A program made the translations under genes and the position numbers. 64,000 bases of DNA. Source: Aquanectria penicillioides (Eukaryota > Ascomycota > Sordariomycetes > Hypocreales > Nectriaceae). The notes beneath the pieces are model-generated. The model saw nothing but the letters and a program-made list of their open reading frames with translations. It made no database searches and had not been told where the DNA came from. The stretch spans positions 3,534,001 to 3,598,000 of the forward strand of contig PYIU01000003.1 of NCBI GenBank assembly GCA_003415625.1, in the 5' to 3' direction. Below are positions 31,580 through 44,202 of the stretch, one piece after another (position 1 is the stretch's first letter; each line of letters begins with the position of its first letter).

Positions 31580-34500
31580 TCCCGCCTCTAGGGCGTGTCT
31601 GGCAGCTGTGCCTTTGGTGAAGCGCGGGCGGCTAGAGATGCCCACGGTAACGCTCGGTTATGGGACCGAGTTCGGCGTAATTGAAGTTTCAAGAGCGCGA
31701 CCGAATCTATGAGCAAGAGGTGCTAAGAGATAGTGGAGCTGGGCGCATTGGACAGCTTAGCTGGTGTGGTTGGTAAGAAAGCACGGGTTGAGTGAAGGGA
31801 CCAGTAGCAGAGCAGGCCTTCTCGCGATATAGATGTTGCTGAAAGTTGGGCTTGGAAACTCTGTGGAGAAACAAGGAAGAAGCTGAAGCAACGACAACGC
31901 CTTCGGTTTTTTTTTTTTTTCTACCTTCTCTCTTGTGCCAGGTAGGACACGAGACGCACACGCACACGCACACGCAGGCCGAGAGTCGTGACTCGACAGG
32001 CTGAATGCCTTTCCCGTTTCCATGCCCTGGGTGCTGGGCAGCTGGAAAGCAACCTTTGCGTGCTGCCAATTGCGGCGTGTCTGGTTGGCTTGAGCCGAGA
32101 GGTCAGTGAGTTTGGAGCTGCGGCAGTTCCCACTTCCCCCGCATTCCTGGGCCCCAGTTGCCACTGCGTGCCAGGCCAAGCTCCATTTCCCCTTTGCCCG
32201 GTGACGTTGCCGACCCGGGTCGCTGTCCGAGGACGGGGCCCGGATCGAACAAATCTGAGTCCCACGAGTTTGCTGCGGCCTGCAGATGCCAATGGATCCT
32301 CTCAGTTGTGCTCCGATCCTTGCCTCCCACGAGAATTGCGCATCAGAGGGGTCGCTGAGTGCTGGCAGGCCGTCATCTAGCCCCATGCTCGCGAGCAGGA
32401 CGTGCGTCACTCAATTGCCGAGTAGTATTTCCAAAACGGGAAACCTTCCGGCCGCGCGGGTGCGACTCTCGGCCGTCGTGGAAGTCTTGGACCATACGGG
32501 TCAACCAAGACGAGCGCTGTAATGGCCTCAAGGGGGAGTTCATCATGCCATCGTAGCCTCTGTCGACGGGTGGACCCGGAAACTGTCTGTGTTGTCTGCA
32601 GTTTGCTTTTCTTGTTTGGTGCAGAGTACCCGTCAGTTTGCCGGTGCTGAATTCCGAGGAAGATGGATGCAAAAATCTCATCCAATGGGCCACTTGGGCA
32701 TACGTATTTGGGCCGCCAATACCTCGGTCTTCGCCATTGAACAAATGGATCAACGGGAGTTACATCCCAGTGGAGAGCTTGACTACATGACATGACATTC
32801 CTGGCCCCAGACAGACACATACAGAGAGAGAGAGAGAGAGAGAGAGCAATGCCGGCAGACCAAAATCGAAAAAGTTCACTCAATTGGCGCATGTTGTGTG
32901 CGTCCTATAGGGTAGCTAGCACACGCCTCTTGAATATGGTTGACAACGCGACAAATACGACAATTCTCTAATCACTGGTACCTAGCTGGCTAGCTACCTA
33001 GGTAGTGCGATTGAACGAACCTTCATGAAAAACACAAGTTGGGTAATACAAAGCGAGGGGCTTCATTTTTTATCCAATCTTCGTTATCGCCCATCTATAC
33101 ACAGTGAGGGATTCGGTCTTGAGTCGTCGGAAGGTTAGATGATGATTCATTCACCTTGAAACTGTATGTGACAACAATTGACCAGATCTCCAGCCAGCCT
33201 TACCTACTACTTACATACTTGATTGTCCCTTGCCAACTGTTTTGCTCACCGAACCGATGCCGAAGTCGCACTAGTCCTTACGTTGTCCTGATAAAATCAT
33301 TATTGTTGTTTTGAGCTGCGAACAATGCGTCAGCATCAACCCCACGATACCATCCCATTATCTCAAGGCTGAGTCCACCACACAAACAAACAAACAAACA
33401 CACACAGTCTGTCTGTCTGGGTTGGCTCCAATATGGCGTCCTATCGGAACACACGCACGCATTGCCAGATGAACAAACATCTCCAAGGCCTGAAGAGCTG
33501 GACTGCGACGCGGAACACCTGCCCAGATTTAGCAAAGCACTCTATTGATAGCGGCCCCCACTAACTAGGCTTTGAAGTGATTTTGCCAAGGAAGAGAGAG
33601 AGAGGGCTGACTTGAGCCTTGTCGTTTGCTCGACCTATCCCAATCTCCACTGTCCCTTACAGAGCGTTTTAGCCAAAAACTTGTTTATTTGGGAGATTCA
33701 TAAACCGTCGCCGCAATCTCGCTTAGCCACACACTGTCTTGACGCCGCTCCCAGCGCCCGTCACGCTCCCTCGCGCTTTGGTCTTATCCTACCCGCGACA
33801 CTCACATTTTTTGCAGGTGTGCTGTCACACACACCCCATGTGCGGCACGGGTTCGTGGTGTGGTCGTGTTTAGTTAGTCCGTAGATAACAGAGACAAGGC
33901 AAGACATGTCTGTCTGTCTGTCTGTCTGTCTGTCTTCCCTCCCCCTGCGGTTCGGGGACTTTGCTGATGGCAGTTCGCCAAGTGTTTCCTCCCACGCCCT
34001 GCGATGAAGATACGACATCTGCAAAAGGGTCGATAGTTGCCTGCAGGGTCAGCTGGCAACGGTTCGGTGCGGTGGTGGGTCACTCATCTCGTAATGGCTG
34101 ACTGACCATTTGAACCCCCCCCCCCCAAAAGGTCGCGACCAGCAAAGTTTTGACCTGGGTGAGTGAGGTTTTTCCGGGACCCCCCGGTCTAGGGTGGGCC
34201 GATGGTTGCAGACTAGAGAGATAGAGTGAGAGAGGAGAGTGTCCGAGCTGCCCTGCTCGCAATTAGTCGGGGCCCCGGCCAAACAAACAAACAAACAAAG
34301 AAGAGGCTAGCCAGCAAGGAAGCGTATTCCACAGAGGCTACTGCGCGTGTGAGTAATAGGCACACCACCAGTTCGACTACCCCCGGGGACTCTGATAGCC
34401 AGCTGTTTTTCACAACATGAAAAGGGCAAGTGAGAAATGGCATCAGACGGGCATGGATAAGTTATGTGCGCCGGACCAAAACTGGCCTCTCAGCAATGTT

Positions 34501-35168
34501 GGCTTTGCCTTAAACTATGATACAGGAGGCTCGCTAACATTGGATATACTATAACAAGAGTCCATAAACACGCCCGACTGGCAAGGGTTCATTCCCAAAG
34601 GAAACTTGGAAATGGAACCCCCATGGATTAATAAGAGTAGGCATAAGGAAACCGGATGCCCGAGAGTTTTCGAGGTGGTAATGTGTCTTGGAATTCCTGG
34701 TCAAGCAGACGAAATCGCGAGTAGTTCCAATAGACGAAAATCGTCCGAAATATTGTTGCTGTTAGGCAAAAAACACATTATATTCCCAGCCCCGAAAAAG
34801 ACCGCACACATATCTTTAGAATCCTCCGCAGATGTATGGCGAAATCCTTTCGAACACCGAGACAAAGTTCAAATACAAGAATGTCTCAACCCTGCAAAGC
34901 GTGGCCATCATTAGACAAAGACTCCATAGAGCAGTGCAGGAGTATACCGGTTCTCCGCGTCGTATGTTCGTATCCCAAAAAGTCTATACATCCTCAAGAA
35001 AAAATCCGCTTGTCATCCCCCCCTCCCCCAGAATGGAAACCAACACTAACATTCCCACAACGCTCCTCCAGTCATGGGCTGGCGAAGGCTACCACGAAAT
35101 TAGGCATTACCGAGTAAGATATATCGTAGGTAGGACGTGGATGGCGACGAGGCGCGCTAGTTGCTGAT
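31580..35168. other. Intergenic 3.6 kb, no gene seen
   Basis: Upstream of the acyl-CoA synthetase and downstream of the CCG-6-like gene. Sequence features include a T tract at 31908-31920, a GA microsatellite (about 32823-32846), the perfect 12-bp palindrome CTACCTAGGTAG (32994-33005), a TGTC repeat (33907-33934) and AAAC repeats (34281-34299). Open frames are short and unconvincing. Confidence 0.5.
33907..33934. repeat. TGTC tetranucleotide repeat x7
   Basis: Seven exact copies of a 4-bp unit. Confidence 0.97.
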
Positions 35169-35676
35169 TTACAGGAAGGCAGCAAGACCGACGATGGCAG
35201 CGAGGCCAGCGCCAGAGAGAGCAGCGACCTTGCCGGCACCGGCAGTGGGGACCTTGGAAGGAGAGCTGCCCTTGCCAGTGGGGGTAGAGGCAGCGGGAGT
35301 AGACTTGGCGCCGGAGGAACCGGTGGGGACAACGGGGATGAAGGTAGAGTTGTTGCCCTTGATGGAGGGCTTGGCGCTGTTGAAAGGGTTAGCAAATGCG
35401 CTTGCGATGAAAAGGCTCTTCGGCAACTTACCAGTCCTTGCAGACAACAGCCGAGGTGGTGATGACGGGCTTGGTGATGGTGCAAGGGCAGTCAGTGATG
35501 GTCAGGGTGGTGGGCTTGGTGACGGTGTAGGTCTTGCCGCCCTGGGTGATCTCGGTAGCAGCGGGGCAGTAGGTGGTGTAGACATCGACGACCTCAGTGA
35601 CGTAGGTGACGTTGCCAGCAGCAGCGGCAGAGGCGCCAGCGGCAGCGGCGATGACAGCAGCGACGGAGAACTTCAT
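35169..35676 (-). CDS. Small GPI-anchored cell-wall protein, CCG-6-like
   Basis: Exons 35432-35676 and 35169-35376 (intron 35377-35431, 55 bp); the product is 150 residues. It has an N-terminal secretory signal ([20 protein letters not shown]). A Thr/Val-rich domain follows, with [20 protein letters not shown] and [14 protein letters not shown] and about five cysteines. Then comes a Ser/Thr/Pro-rich stalk and a hydrophobic GPI-attachment tail ending [13 protein letters not shown]. The layout and the TYCP...TITQGG...TLTITxCPC pattern match fungal clock-controlled gene 6 (CCG-6)-type wall proteins. It is probably covalently linked to glucan at the cell surface. A TATA box sits about 165 bp upstream of the start. 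The exact function is unknown, and clock control here is not shown by the sequence. Confidence 0.8.
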
Positions 35677-38600
35677 CTTGACTGATTTGGTGGAATTAAG
35701 GTAACTCGAAAGTTAGGTTGTTGAGGATTAGGTTGGTAGGGTGCTGAAACGAATGAAATTGACTGTAAGTCAGGGTTGTTGTAGCGAGTGTGGGTGAGGA
35801 GGGAAAAAGAATCGACAGATGAGCCATGGAAGGCTCCTTCTTTATACTGGAGAGTCGGCCTGGGGGGAGGGTGGAAGAACGGCCGTTGATGGGATGGCAA
35901 CGGGGGGCGTGGTGGAGGGGTGGAGCGAGGATGGGAGAGGGTGGAGGAGCCGTCGGCTCGACCAGCGGAGTTGGAGTGGAGAGTCGTGCCCATGCCCATG
36001 AGAACGATAGCTTGTCAAGATAGGCGCTTCTCCAATGGCTACGGGGTATACGGGCTCGACAGGGGCGAGGATGTCGTTCAGGGGGGTTGGGTTCAATGAG
36101 ACCGGATGAGAGTCGACGGCGCGCAGCCATGGACGAGGCCCTGCGTGAAGGAGGGGCGCCACACCACCACGTCGCATGGATCCTGGTGCCCGGTCGTTCT
36201 TTTTCCATTGCCATGTTATTTCGAGCGCCAGAGCAATCAGCGGAGACCCGGGAGGTCAGGGGTTGGATGAGCTGTGGGTGAGCACTACTGCCTCCAGGGG
36301 GGACCAAATCAGCATCGGCCGCCGAACAAGGGAAAGGCGAGTGACCCAAAAGGGGGACGCCCAAGGGTGAGTGGGTCGCCCCCGGCCATGTCTTGCGCTC
36401 TGACGAGAGAGATGACCGAGACAAGACGCGGCTAAAAAAAAGGAGATGGGCTCGGCGGGCGGCGGCGGCATGGATTAATGGTTGATACTACGGCGTCGAG
36501 GGAGGGAAATGGCTGCATGAATCTAGCGAATGATGTCTACTGCTTAAGCTGGAGTGCAGGCGCCGCATGCTGCCCTGATGCACGAGCAGCACCTCGTCCA
36601 GACGAAATTGCCATCGCTTGCCCTCGTCCATGGGGTTTCTCGTACCGCCCCGTCCATCTGTGTCTTCCGTAAAGAGCGGCCGGCTGCGTGCATTCTGGGG
36701 GCCAGCACAGAACCACGATCGTGGGTAGTCTGGCTTGGCTACAAGACTACTGTGACTATTGTTTGATGGTGTTTTACTTTTTGGCTATGGCTCATGCAGT
36801 TTTTCGGTTCGAGCCGGGCTCCCGTACTGTTCTTGCCACCACCAGCGCAAGCCCTAATTTGCTGAAGTCTCTTCAGGGGACAGGGCGGGAGAAACACAAG
36901 AGATTAACCATCACGGAGTCAGTCATAGCATCGTAGCAGAGTCGAGCTGCATGTCGGCCTTGTGCCGCCCCCATTACACTACGCCATGCAAGGCGACTAC
37001 TGTGCGGCCCCTCGGCGGAGGTGCCGAGATGTGCCTTATGGCAAAAGGTCTTTGGTTGACAGGGACCCGGCGTGGCATTGTCTCACAGACCGGACCCAAA
37101 AGGTTAAGGCACGGATAACGGCGAGGTACGTGGTACGAGTGGCCTTGGGCTCTGTGCGAGAAGAGTACCGACGTCTAGGTATTTGCTGCCCGGGCTCGAC
37201 CACGTTCCCCCATTCTCCAGGCACTGTACTGTGTACACAGATAACATGCCATGCTGTTGGTGGGCCCGATCTCCGGGCACCATCAAGGCCGCCGCAATGG
37301 CCTCTGTGGCTTGCTCAATGCGTCCTGAGGCGCCATCTAACTCGCTGCTGCCACGGCTAGATTTTCGACCCCAATTGGGTATCTGCGAACGAACGAACTG
37401 GCAGGGTTCGTTCGTTTTCATTTCCACGAATAGCATCCGTATTCCCAAATCTGACAACTAAAAGCTGATGTTCATCTCAGCAGCACCAGGTTTGGATACG
37501 GGCAGGTCGCTGATCACTTTTAGCAGGGAAGGATAGGGCCTGGAAGCAAACAAATGACTCTAGCCATCCAGAAATCGGCTCCAGCGAGTGATGTCCATTA
37601 TCACAGACGACGGCGGCAACAGAGCGGTGGGTGGGAACCGCCCGCTGCCGTACCACCAGCCCATCCTCCCAGCTCTGCACCCTCTTTACTGGCCCGTTGC
37701 CCTACGCCTTCGTTCGTTGCCCCTGGCATAAACTTGCACTAATGCAGGAACAATGCCCTCCCGCGCCCGCCACTCCTTGCCTCTTGCAGGCTTGCAGCTG
37801 ACGGTGGGAGCAGTGGTCTCGCTGTGGCCGGACTTGGTAGGAGGTACGGAGTACTTGCTTCGTTCGGGAAATATGGATACCTGAGGTACTAAATGATTGG
37901 GCACCCGAGGCACAGATTGAGGTCTAATCTGCTGCCAATCGACCAACCATCGTGTGCTGCTTGATCCACTGCACTGACCGCTCGCCACTGTCCCTCTCCA
38001 CATACCTAGCTCCCAATAGCTCTCCAGCTCTCAGCAAACACGAGCCACTCATGCCTCGACACACCAGCCCTCTGCCTGGCGTGCCTTCCAGTGAGGGGTC
38101 CCCTGTGCGTTGGCGGCTTTAATGGTGCTTTGAGGCTTGCTCGAAACTTCAGAGGCCTTCATCTCAGCGGAGGAATCGTCAACCCCGGCCTTTCGGTGCT
38201 ACCACCCACCGGCGTGTTTGCCACCTGCAGCCACACAGCACTCGGCTCGTCGCCTCGAAATCCTACAATAGACAGGGGGACATTGGAGGGAAAGGTAGCC
38301 GACCAACAGCGGAAGCGGAATACTGAGGAAAAGACGAGAGAAATCTCTGCACACCTGCGAGCAGCCAAGCCTCTTGTAACGGAAAACCAGCGCCACTACC
38401 ATAGTACAAACCCCGTCGGAAATGCATCAGGGCGGCTAACGAGCTGACCCGAGGAGAAAAACAAAAACAGTTTTTATCACAATCCCTATTTTGCCCATTG
38501 GCCAACCATTCAAATCGGTGGCGCCAAACAGCAGTTGATCGAGGTGTTTGGAGATGAGCAACTGCGCCGTCAGATCGAGCCACGTCAGCTCTCACATCCT

Positions 38601-41600
38601 GGCGTACTGTAGGGACTGATGAAGATGGCGCTGGATCTGCTGTGGGCGTAGAGAGCTCTCTGCCACACCGGCGCCTCGGCGATCAGTGGTTGCACCCACG
38701 GCAGCAAAGGATGGAACTGATCTTCCAGTCAACTCATCAGTTGCCCTTTTGGGCAGCATATTTCTCGGTCCCACGCCTTGAAGGTTCATGGATTGCAACA
38801 TGGCTGGGATCGCTAACAGCGACGACAGCGCCCGCCGAGCCTGGCAGGGCTTGTAAGGTGTGGCAGGTTGCATTCGCTGACGGGAACATTCTGTCCCCGG
38901 ACCGCTATTTGCTCAGCTTCCATTACCAACAGCTGTCCAATCCCGATCCCACCCCGGACTGCGCCTAGGTATCATTGTCTCGACGTTATTTCATCGCTTT
39001 CTGGGTAGGCCAATTTCGACCAATGTTGCCCTCCTCGACAAGACCCTGGCACTCGGCGATAAGGCCTCAGGCACTCAGGCCTAATTTTCAGACGACCATT
39101 TTCCCACTGTGACTCGCCTCACTTGATGTGCTAGGTCCCCTCCATAATTTCCCCCTTATCCACTCAACCCTCTCTAGCTTCTCCAGCACCTTCCCAGGCT
39201 GATAATAGCAACGCTATATCGAGCTCCTTGCACCCCAACTTCCAGTGAACCCGAGCTCGATGCCGATGCTTTTTGCCTTATCTTTTATGGATGAGGATAA
39301 TGCATCATTTCCCCAGTCCTCTCGCCCAGGTTCAGTCGAACCCCAGCCGGAGCCCCGGTCCGACTTCTTGGGCCAAACAGTCGAAAAACATCGAGTCTGA
39401 ACGAACCAGGAATCGATAAGCAAGAGCCGCCGACCTCCAGGGAGACGAGAGAGACGTTACTTCTCGTATTTGCTCCATCGCGCCCACACGGCCAGTTGAT
39501 TCATCGAGTCATGGTATCCATCGCCAAATTTGGGCTAGCACTTTCGGGTCCTTTCATGATAACCTTGGCCTCATGTTCTGATCGGTAACCTACGAGCCAC
39601 GCCCCACGTCCTTTTTCTGTGGTACCGGTGCTTCTCGTCTCCCCAGTGTGCCCATGCTACGTGCTCCCTGCGCTGCTCCGTGGCCCGTAACCGCTTTCTC
39701 TCATCTCGATTTCGCCCACAAAAAATAGATCGCGAGGCTAGGGAGCCTGTCAAGGCCCCTTAGTTGAGTGATGATGAGTAGACAACAAGCTTTAAACTGT
39801 TCTTGGGCCGAGCACGCAACCCCTGGCTAGCACCAACCATGCGGCAAGCCATCGCTGGCGCCATTGACTTCCCGAAGGCTTGCTAGACCACAGGCAGCTC
39901 GGTGAGGACCTCTTGGGCGTCTTGACTTTGGGGGAGAGGCCTTGTCCCCTGTCAAACCTTGTTAGGTATCACTGCACTGGAGAGCAACTTGGATCTGATC
40001 CTTGGCAATGTTCGAGACGGTGATGAAGAGTGGGAGCGGCACAGACAACGGCTGAGACTCCTCAAATGGAAAATATTCGACCAGGCCGCCTGCACGGCTA
40101 CACGGGCTGGGAGACTTGCCCGCTCGTCTACGGGTACTATGGGGGAGACCCATCTACTGGGTTCCATCTTGTATCCCCTCGATTGATTCAATCCTGTTTC
40201 CGCCCCTGGTACTCGCTCTCCCACACCGATTCCAAAATACGACCACAACCGCTTGATTCGAACTGCGTATCCTCACTGGCCATCTTTGACGCTTGTTTGC
40301 CCGATAAAAATTTTTCCCTCTCACTCATTAGCGCCTGATTATTTGATGTGGTTAGGAAGTGGAGGGTTCGGATGGAATTAGCCGACTGTAATTTCCACCT
40401 CTTGCCATCATCTTGAGATCGTTCCGATGCCACCACCTCTAGGCCCCGAGGTCAGCTAATGTTCGGCGCCCGACCTGCCGTTGGCGTTAACCATTTCTGT
40501 CCTCCCTACTTGCCCAGTGTGGTGCACACTTTGTCCAGACCGAAGAATCATGCAGAGCGCCGGTCCCGCACTTCGTCGTGCGACCCTGAACTTGGTCTAG
40601 ACTATTGTTGTTGTTGACATCGCATGTCTTGGGAAAGGTTCAATTCGACAATGCATCCACATCCACTCTTTCACCAAGACCAACTGAAGCCACTACTGAA
40701 TCGTTGCATCAACCTTACCCAACTTTGTTTTTTCAATCTTAATTTCTCCCGTCTTTGTCTGGTTGTCTAGGCCAACCGCCTCCCCCACCTCCTCAAAACC
40801 TCTGGAGCCGGTACGCAAACTGCGTGGCTTGAAGGTTGTGGGAACCTCCCCGTTGACTCGTGCGCCTCAATCCAGTAGCTTTGTTTTTCTGGATGTTTAA
40901 TTTCCAAGGAACTCTTGTGGGTTGATGAATCGCCTCGCCGCATGAGCTTGAGATTTTTATTTATTTACTTTTACGACACACTCATTATGGCTTCCTTGCT
41001 TTAATGGCCTGATCGGTCTTCCCCATGGCTAGACGGACCACACACACTTCTTCTCCTTGCCCCTTGTTCGTGCCGGTAGTTTCATCAATCTTGACGCTTC
41101 GGGCGGCGGAATTGCAACCGAGTTGATTCGCTTGACAAGATGTGCCGCTTGCTCGCTCCTCTTGGCTTTCGCCTCTAGTCCCGGTCTCTTTACCTCGTGT
41201 GGGTGGGTTCCGCAACCGAACTCTCAAGTATCCCGTATGCCTTCGAGCACCGACAACTGGTTTTGCCTCCTCGTTTTCTGAGACAATAACAATAATACCC
41301 AGGACCATGTGCAAGATGTCTTTGACTAGGCAATTGGCCTGTCGCTGAGACAAGATGAGTTCAGACGACACGGGACGGGACGTTTTGTCCATCGCCCTTG
41401 CGACTGTGCCTTTTTGACTCTGACGTGAGACCAAAGTTCTCCCTGAACTCGTTACTCCTGGACCTGTCTTTGTCAACCACCTATGTTACATCGTCAAGGG
41501 TGTCTTTCTGGTCGTGAGGCAGATTGAAATAATCCTTGTCTCTGGGCTACGTGCCTGCCAGCTTGCCACGGTTCAAGCCAACCCCCACTCTTGTCTCAAT

Positions 41601-41912
41601 CGTTGAATTTGAGACCCTTTGAAATCCACCGGGGTTCTGGACGACACGTTCGCCGCCGTCGCTGGAACTGTGTGTTGGTTGAGTGGCCTGGCCACGTTTG
41701 GCTTCTATCTCACAACATGATCTTGAAGTTGGAGAATTTGCTAGTCGTTGACGACATCACTCGTGGCATCGTAGCATCGGCTGCGGGCGTGTATTACTAA
41801 TGTATGTTTGTAGCTCCATCAGGACCTCGCTCTTCGGCCCAAGCCTCACCTTCTCATTCCAAACGAATCGAATTTCGACTAAATCCACCATCCTTCGATT
41901 GACACCAAGTCT
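35677..41912. other. 6.2-kb divergent intergenic region, no gene seen
   Basis: Lies between divergent genes (CCG-6-like, minus; quinone oxidoreductase, plus). No long open frame, domain or RNA gene is recognised. A TACGGAGTA motif is at 37845-37853. The last ~1.3 kb before 41913 is CT-rich, as expected for a promoter and leader. Confidence 0.5.
35840..35846 (-). promoter_or_regulatory. TATA box of the CCG-6-like gene
   Basis: TATAAAG on the minus strand, about 165 bp upstream of the start codon at 35676. It is a strong consensus TATA consistent with a highly expressed wall-protein gene. Confidence 0.65.
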
Positions 41913-42987
41913 ATGATAATGACGAACTTCATGAAAGCAGTTGGTATGGGAGTGGAACGGAGTTCAGCCTACAAGCCATGGCCTTCTAACCCCGCCTTCC
42001 ACAGACATCCGAGGCGGCAAGGGCGAGCGCGATGCCCTCTTCATCAACGATCGGACAGCCCGACCTTCTGCCGTAGACGGCCAGGCTATTGTGCGCATCA
42101 AGGCGTTTGGAATAAATCGCATGGACATTATCCAGCGCCGTGGCTTCTATCCGCTTCCCCCCCAGGCCCCAGCTACTCTCGGTGTTGAGTTTAGCGGCAT
42201 CATCGAATCCTTTGGCTCTGGCGACCACGGCGGTTTCAAGGAGGGAGATGAAGTCTTCGGACTTGCCTATGGTGGTGCCTATGCCGAGTACATCGCCGTT
42301 AGCACACGGATGCTGTTGCACAAGCCCAAGGCCCTGAGCTTTGAGACATGCGCCGGCATCCCAGAAACGTGGATTACGGCTACTCAGGCATTGCACCTCG
42401 TCCTCGGCTTCGCCCGGGGCAAGTCGATTCTGTGGCACGCTGGTGCCTCTGGCGTGTCTATTTCTGGTATCCAACTGTCCCTTGTGGCTGGCGCAGCTGA
42501 AGTGTATGCTACTGCGGGCACACAGGACAAATGTGACTTCATCACGGCCAAGCTAGGTGCAACGGCAGCCTTCAACTACAAAACCCAGGACTGGGCGGAA
42601 GAGATCAAGAAGCGTACCGGCGGCAAGGGTGTTGATTTCATCGTCGATTTTGTTGGTGGAAACTACTTCCAGAAGAACCTTGATGTCGCTGCCCGTGACG
42701 GCAAGATGGTTCTCTTGGGGACACTGAGCGGGGGCAAGGTTCCCGATGCTGACATTTCACAGATCTTGTACAAACGATTGCGGATTGAAGGCAGCACTCT
42801 CAGAAGCCGGGACGAAGAATACCAGGGGAAGCTACGTGACAAACTGGAGGATTACCTCCCAGACTTTGAGTCTGGAAAGCTGCAAATCTTTGTGGATAAC
42901 GTTTTCCCATGGGAGGAGATTCAAGAAGCCCATAAGCACATGGAAGAAGCCAACAATCTTGGCAAGATAATCTGTACCATCTCCTGA
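41913..42987 (+). CDS. NADPH:quinone oxidoreductase, PIG3 (TP53I3)-type MDR family
   Basis: Exons 41913-41943 and 42005-42987; the 61-bp intron has a GTATGG donor and CACAG acceptor. The product is up to 337 residues. The in-frame ATGs at 41919 and 41931 give shorter forms. The last yields MKAVDIRGGKG, the usual start for this family, so 41931 is a real alternative. Medium-chain dehydrogenase features are INRMDIIQRRGFYP, GVEFSGIIESFG and FGLAYGGAYAEY in the catalytic half, and ILWHAGASGVSI in the nucleotide-binding half. No zinc-ligand Cys cluster is present. The GTLSGGKVPDADISQILYKR and PWEEIQEAHKHME segments are typical of PIG3-like quinone reductases, which reduce ortho-quinones with NADPH. 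The physiological substrate is not evident. It is probably cytosolic. Confidence 0.86.
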
Positions 42988-43111
42988 GTAACCAGCTCTG
43001 CAGTTCTGAGACAGGGGAGGGATAAAATGACCACATTGGCGTCCAGCAACTCGCACAAACAAGGAACAAACAAAATAAAATAAACAAAACTGAACAGAAC
43101 GATCCATTGAT

Positions 43112-44202
43112 TTAATGTGTTTTAATCCACCTGAGCATCTGCTCATACGCCGTAGCTTGGGCATCTTGGATGGATGCATCTTGATATGAACCCACGACAG
43201 CAAAACCTAAGAAAGTCAGCATTTGAATCGGCAGTCTGGTACTGATTCATGATGGTGTAACTCTTACCATGAGGTACCCCGGGATAGACCTGGACTTCAT
43301 GCTCCAAGTTGGCGTTGGACATGCTGTCCTCGCCTCCTTCCCGGACGTTGTCAGGGAACAGGGGGTCATTCTCGACACAGACCAGGCTCAATGGGACGCT
43401 GACACCCAGGAAGTCATCGGGAACGACCGACGCGGCGTGCGCTAGAGCGCCGGCCTTGATGAACGGCCCCTTCTTGACATTGCCGCTTTCTGCATCTCCC
43501 TCGGTAGTCTGTGTCTTCTTCGACAAGAGCAAGACAAAGCGCGCGCCGACGCAGTACCCAACGGCATAGATGCCGTCTCCGTTCTTCACGGCGTCTGTGT
43601 ACTGCTCTTTGGCGGCATCAATAACCTTGTGCAGGATTGGCAACACACGGTCCTCTGTAACGCGGGCTAGCCACATGTCGATCAAAAACGACTTGGTGAC
43701 CTCGACCGCCTTGATCTTGAATTGCTCGAGGAACGAGGTGGAGTCGTCAGTGATGGTGGTGGCTGCAGGGGCTATGTCTCCCCCAAACATATCGGGCATG
43801 AGAACCAGGAAGCCCTCCGAGGCATACTTGTCAGCCTGGAGCTGGTTGTTGGTCGACTTGATACCAGTGCCTCCAGTGAGGAGGAGAAGGAGGCGGGATG
43901 GAGTGTGGGGGTAGTCGGCGGGCTTGGAGATGTAGACCTGGGGCAGAGCAAGGGTCGTCAGCCGGAGAGCCAAGGAGGAGGTTTGTGGGCAAGACCCACG
44001 TCAATGTCGTTGAGCTTGATGATCTCGCCAGTAGAAGACTGACCCGAAGCTGCGCCCGTCAGTTCAAAGAGTCGGGAGAAGGCAAACGCTTGTGGTTTGG
44101 AGGCTTACGCGTGGGTCGGTCCGTAACGCAGTGCTCGCCCACGACGGGAGCCGCATGGGCGTCGCTCTCGGGAGCTCGAGTGGCGTTGTCAGCGTCAGCC
44201 AT
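43112..44202 (-). CDS. Dienelactone hydrolase-family protein (AIM2-like)
   Basis: Four exons on the minus strand: 44109-44202, 44000-44049, 43268-43937 and 43112-43206. Introns are 59, 62 and 61 bp; the product is 302 residues. It starts MADADNATRAPESD and continues EIIKLNDIDVYISKP. The alpha/beta-hydrolase fold is supported by a Cys nucleophile in GYCVGARF, an Asp in VENDPLFPD and a His in GVPHGF completed across the last splice junction. A Cys-Asp-His triad is the mark of dienelactone hydrolases. Fungal relatives include yeast Aim2. It may hydrolyse lactones or esters; the substrate is unknown. It converges on the quinone reductase with only 124 bp between stop codons and shares an 866-bp divergent promoter with RPA1. 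Confidence 0.9.
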
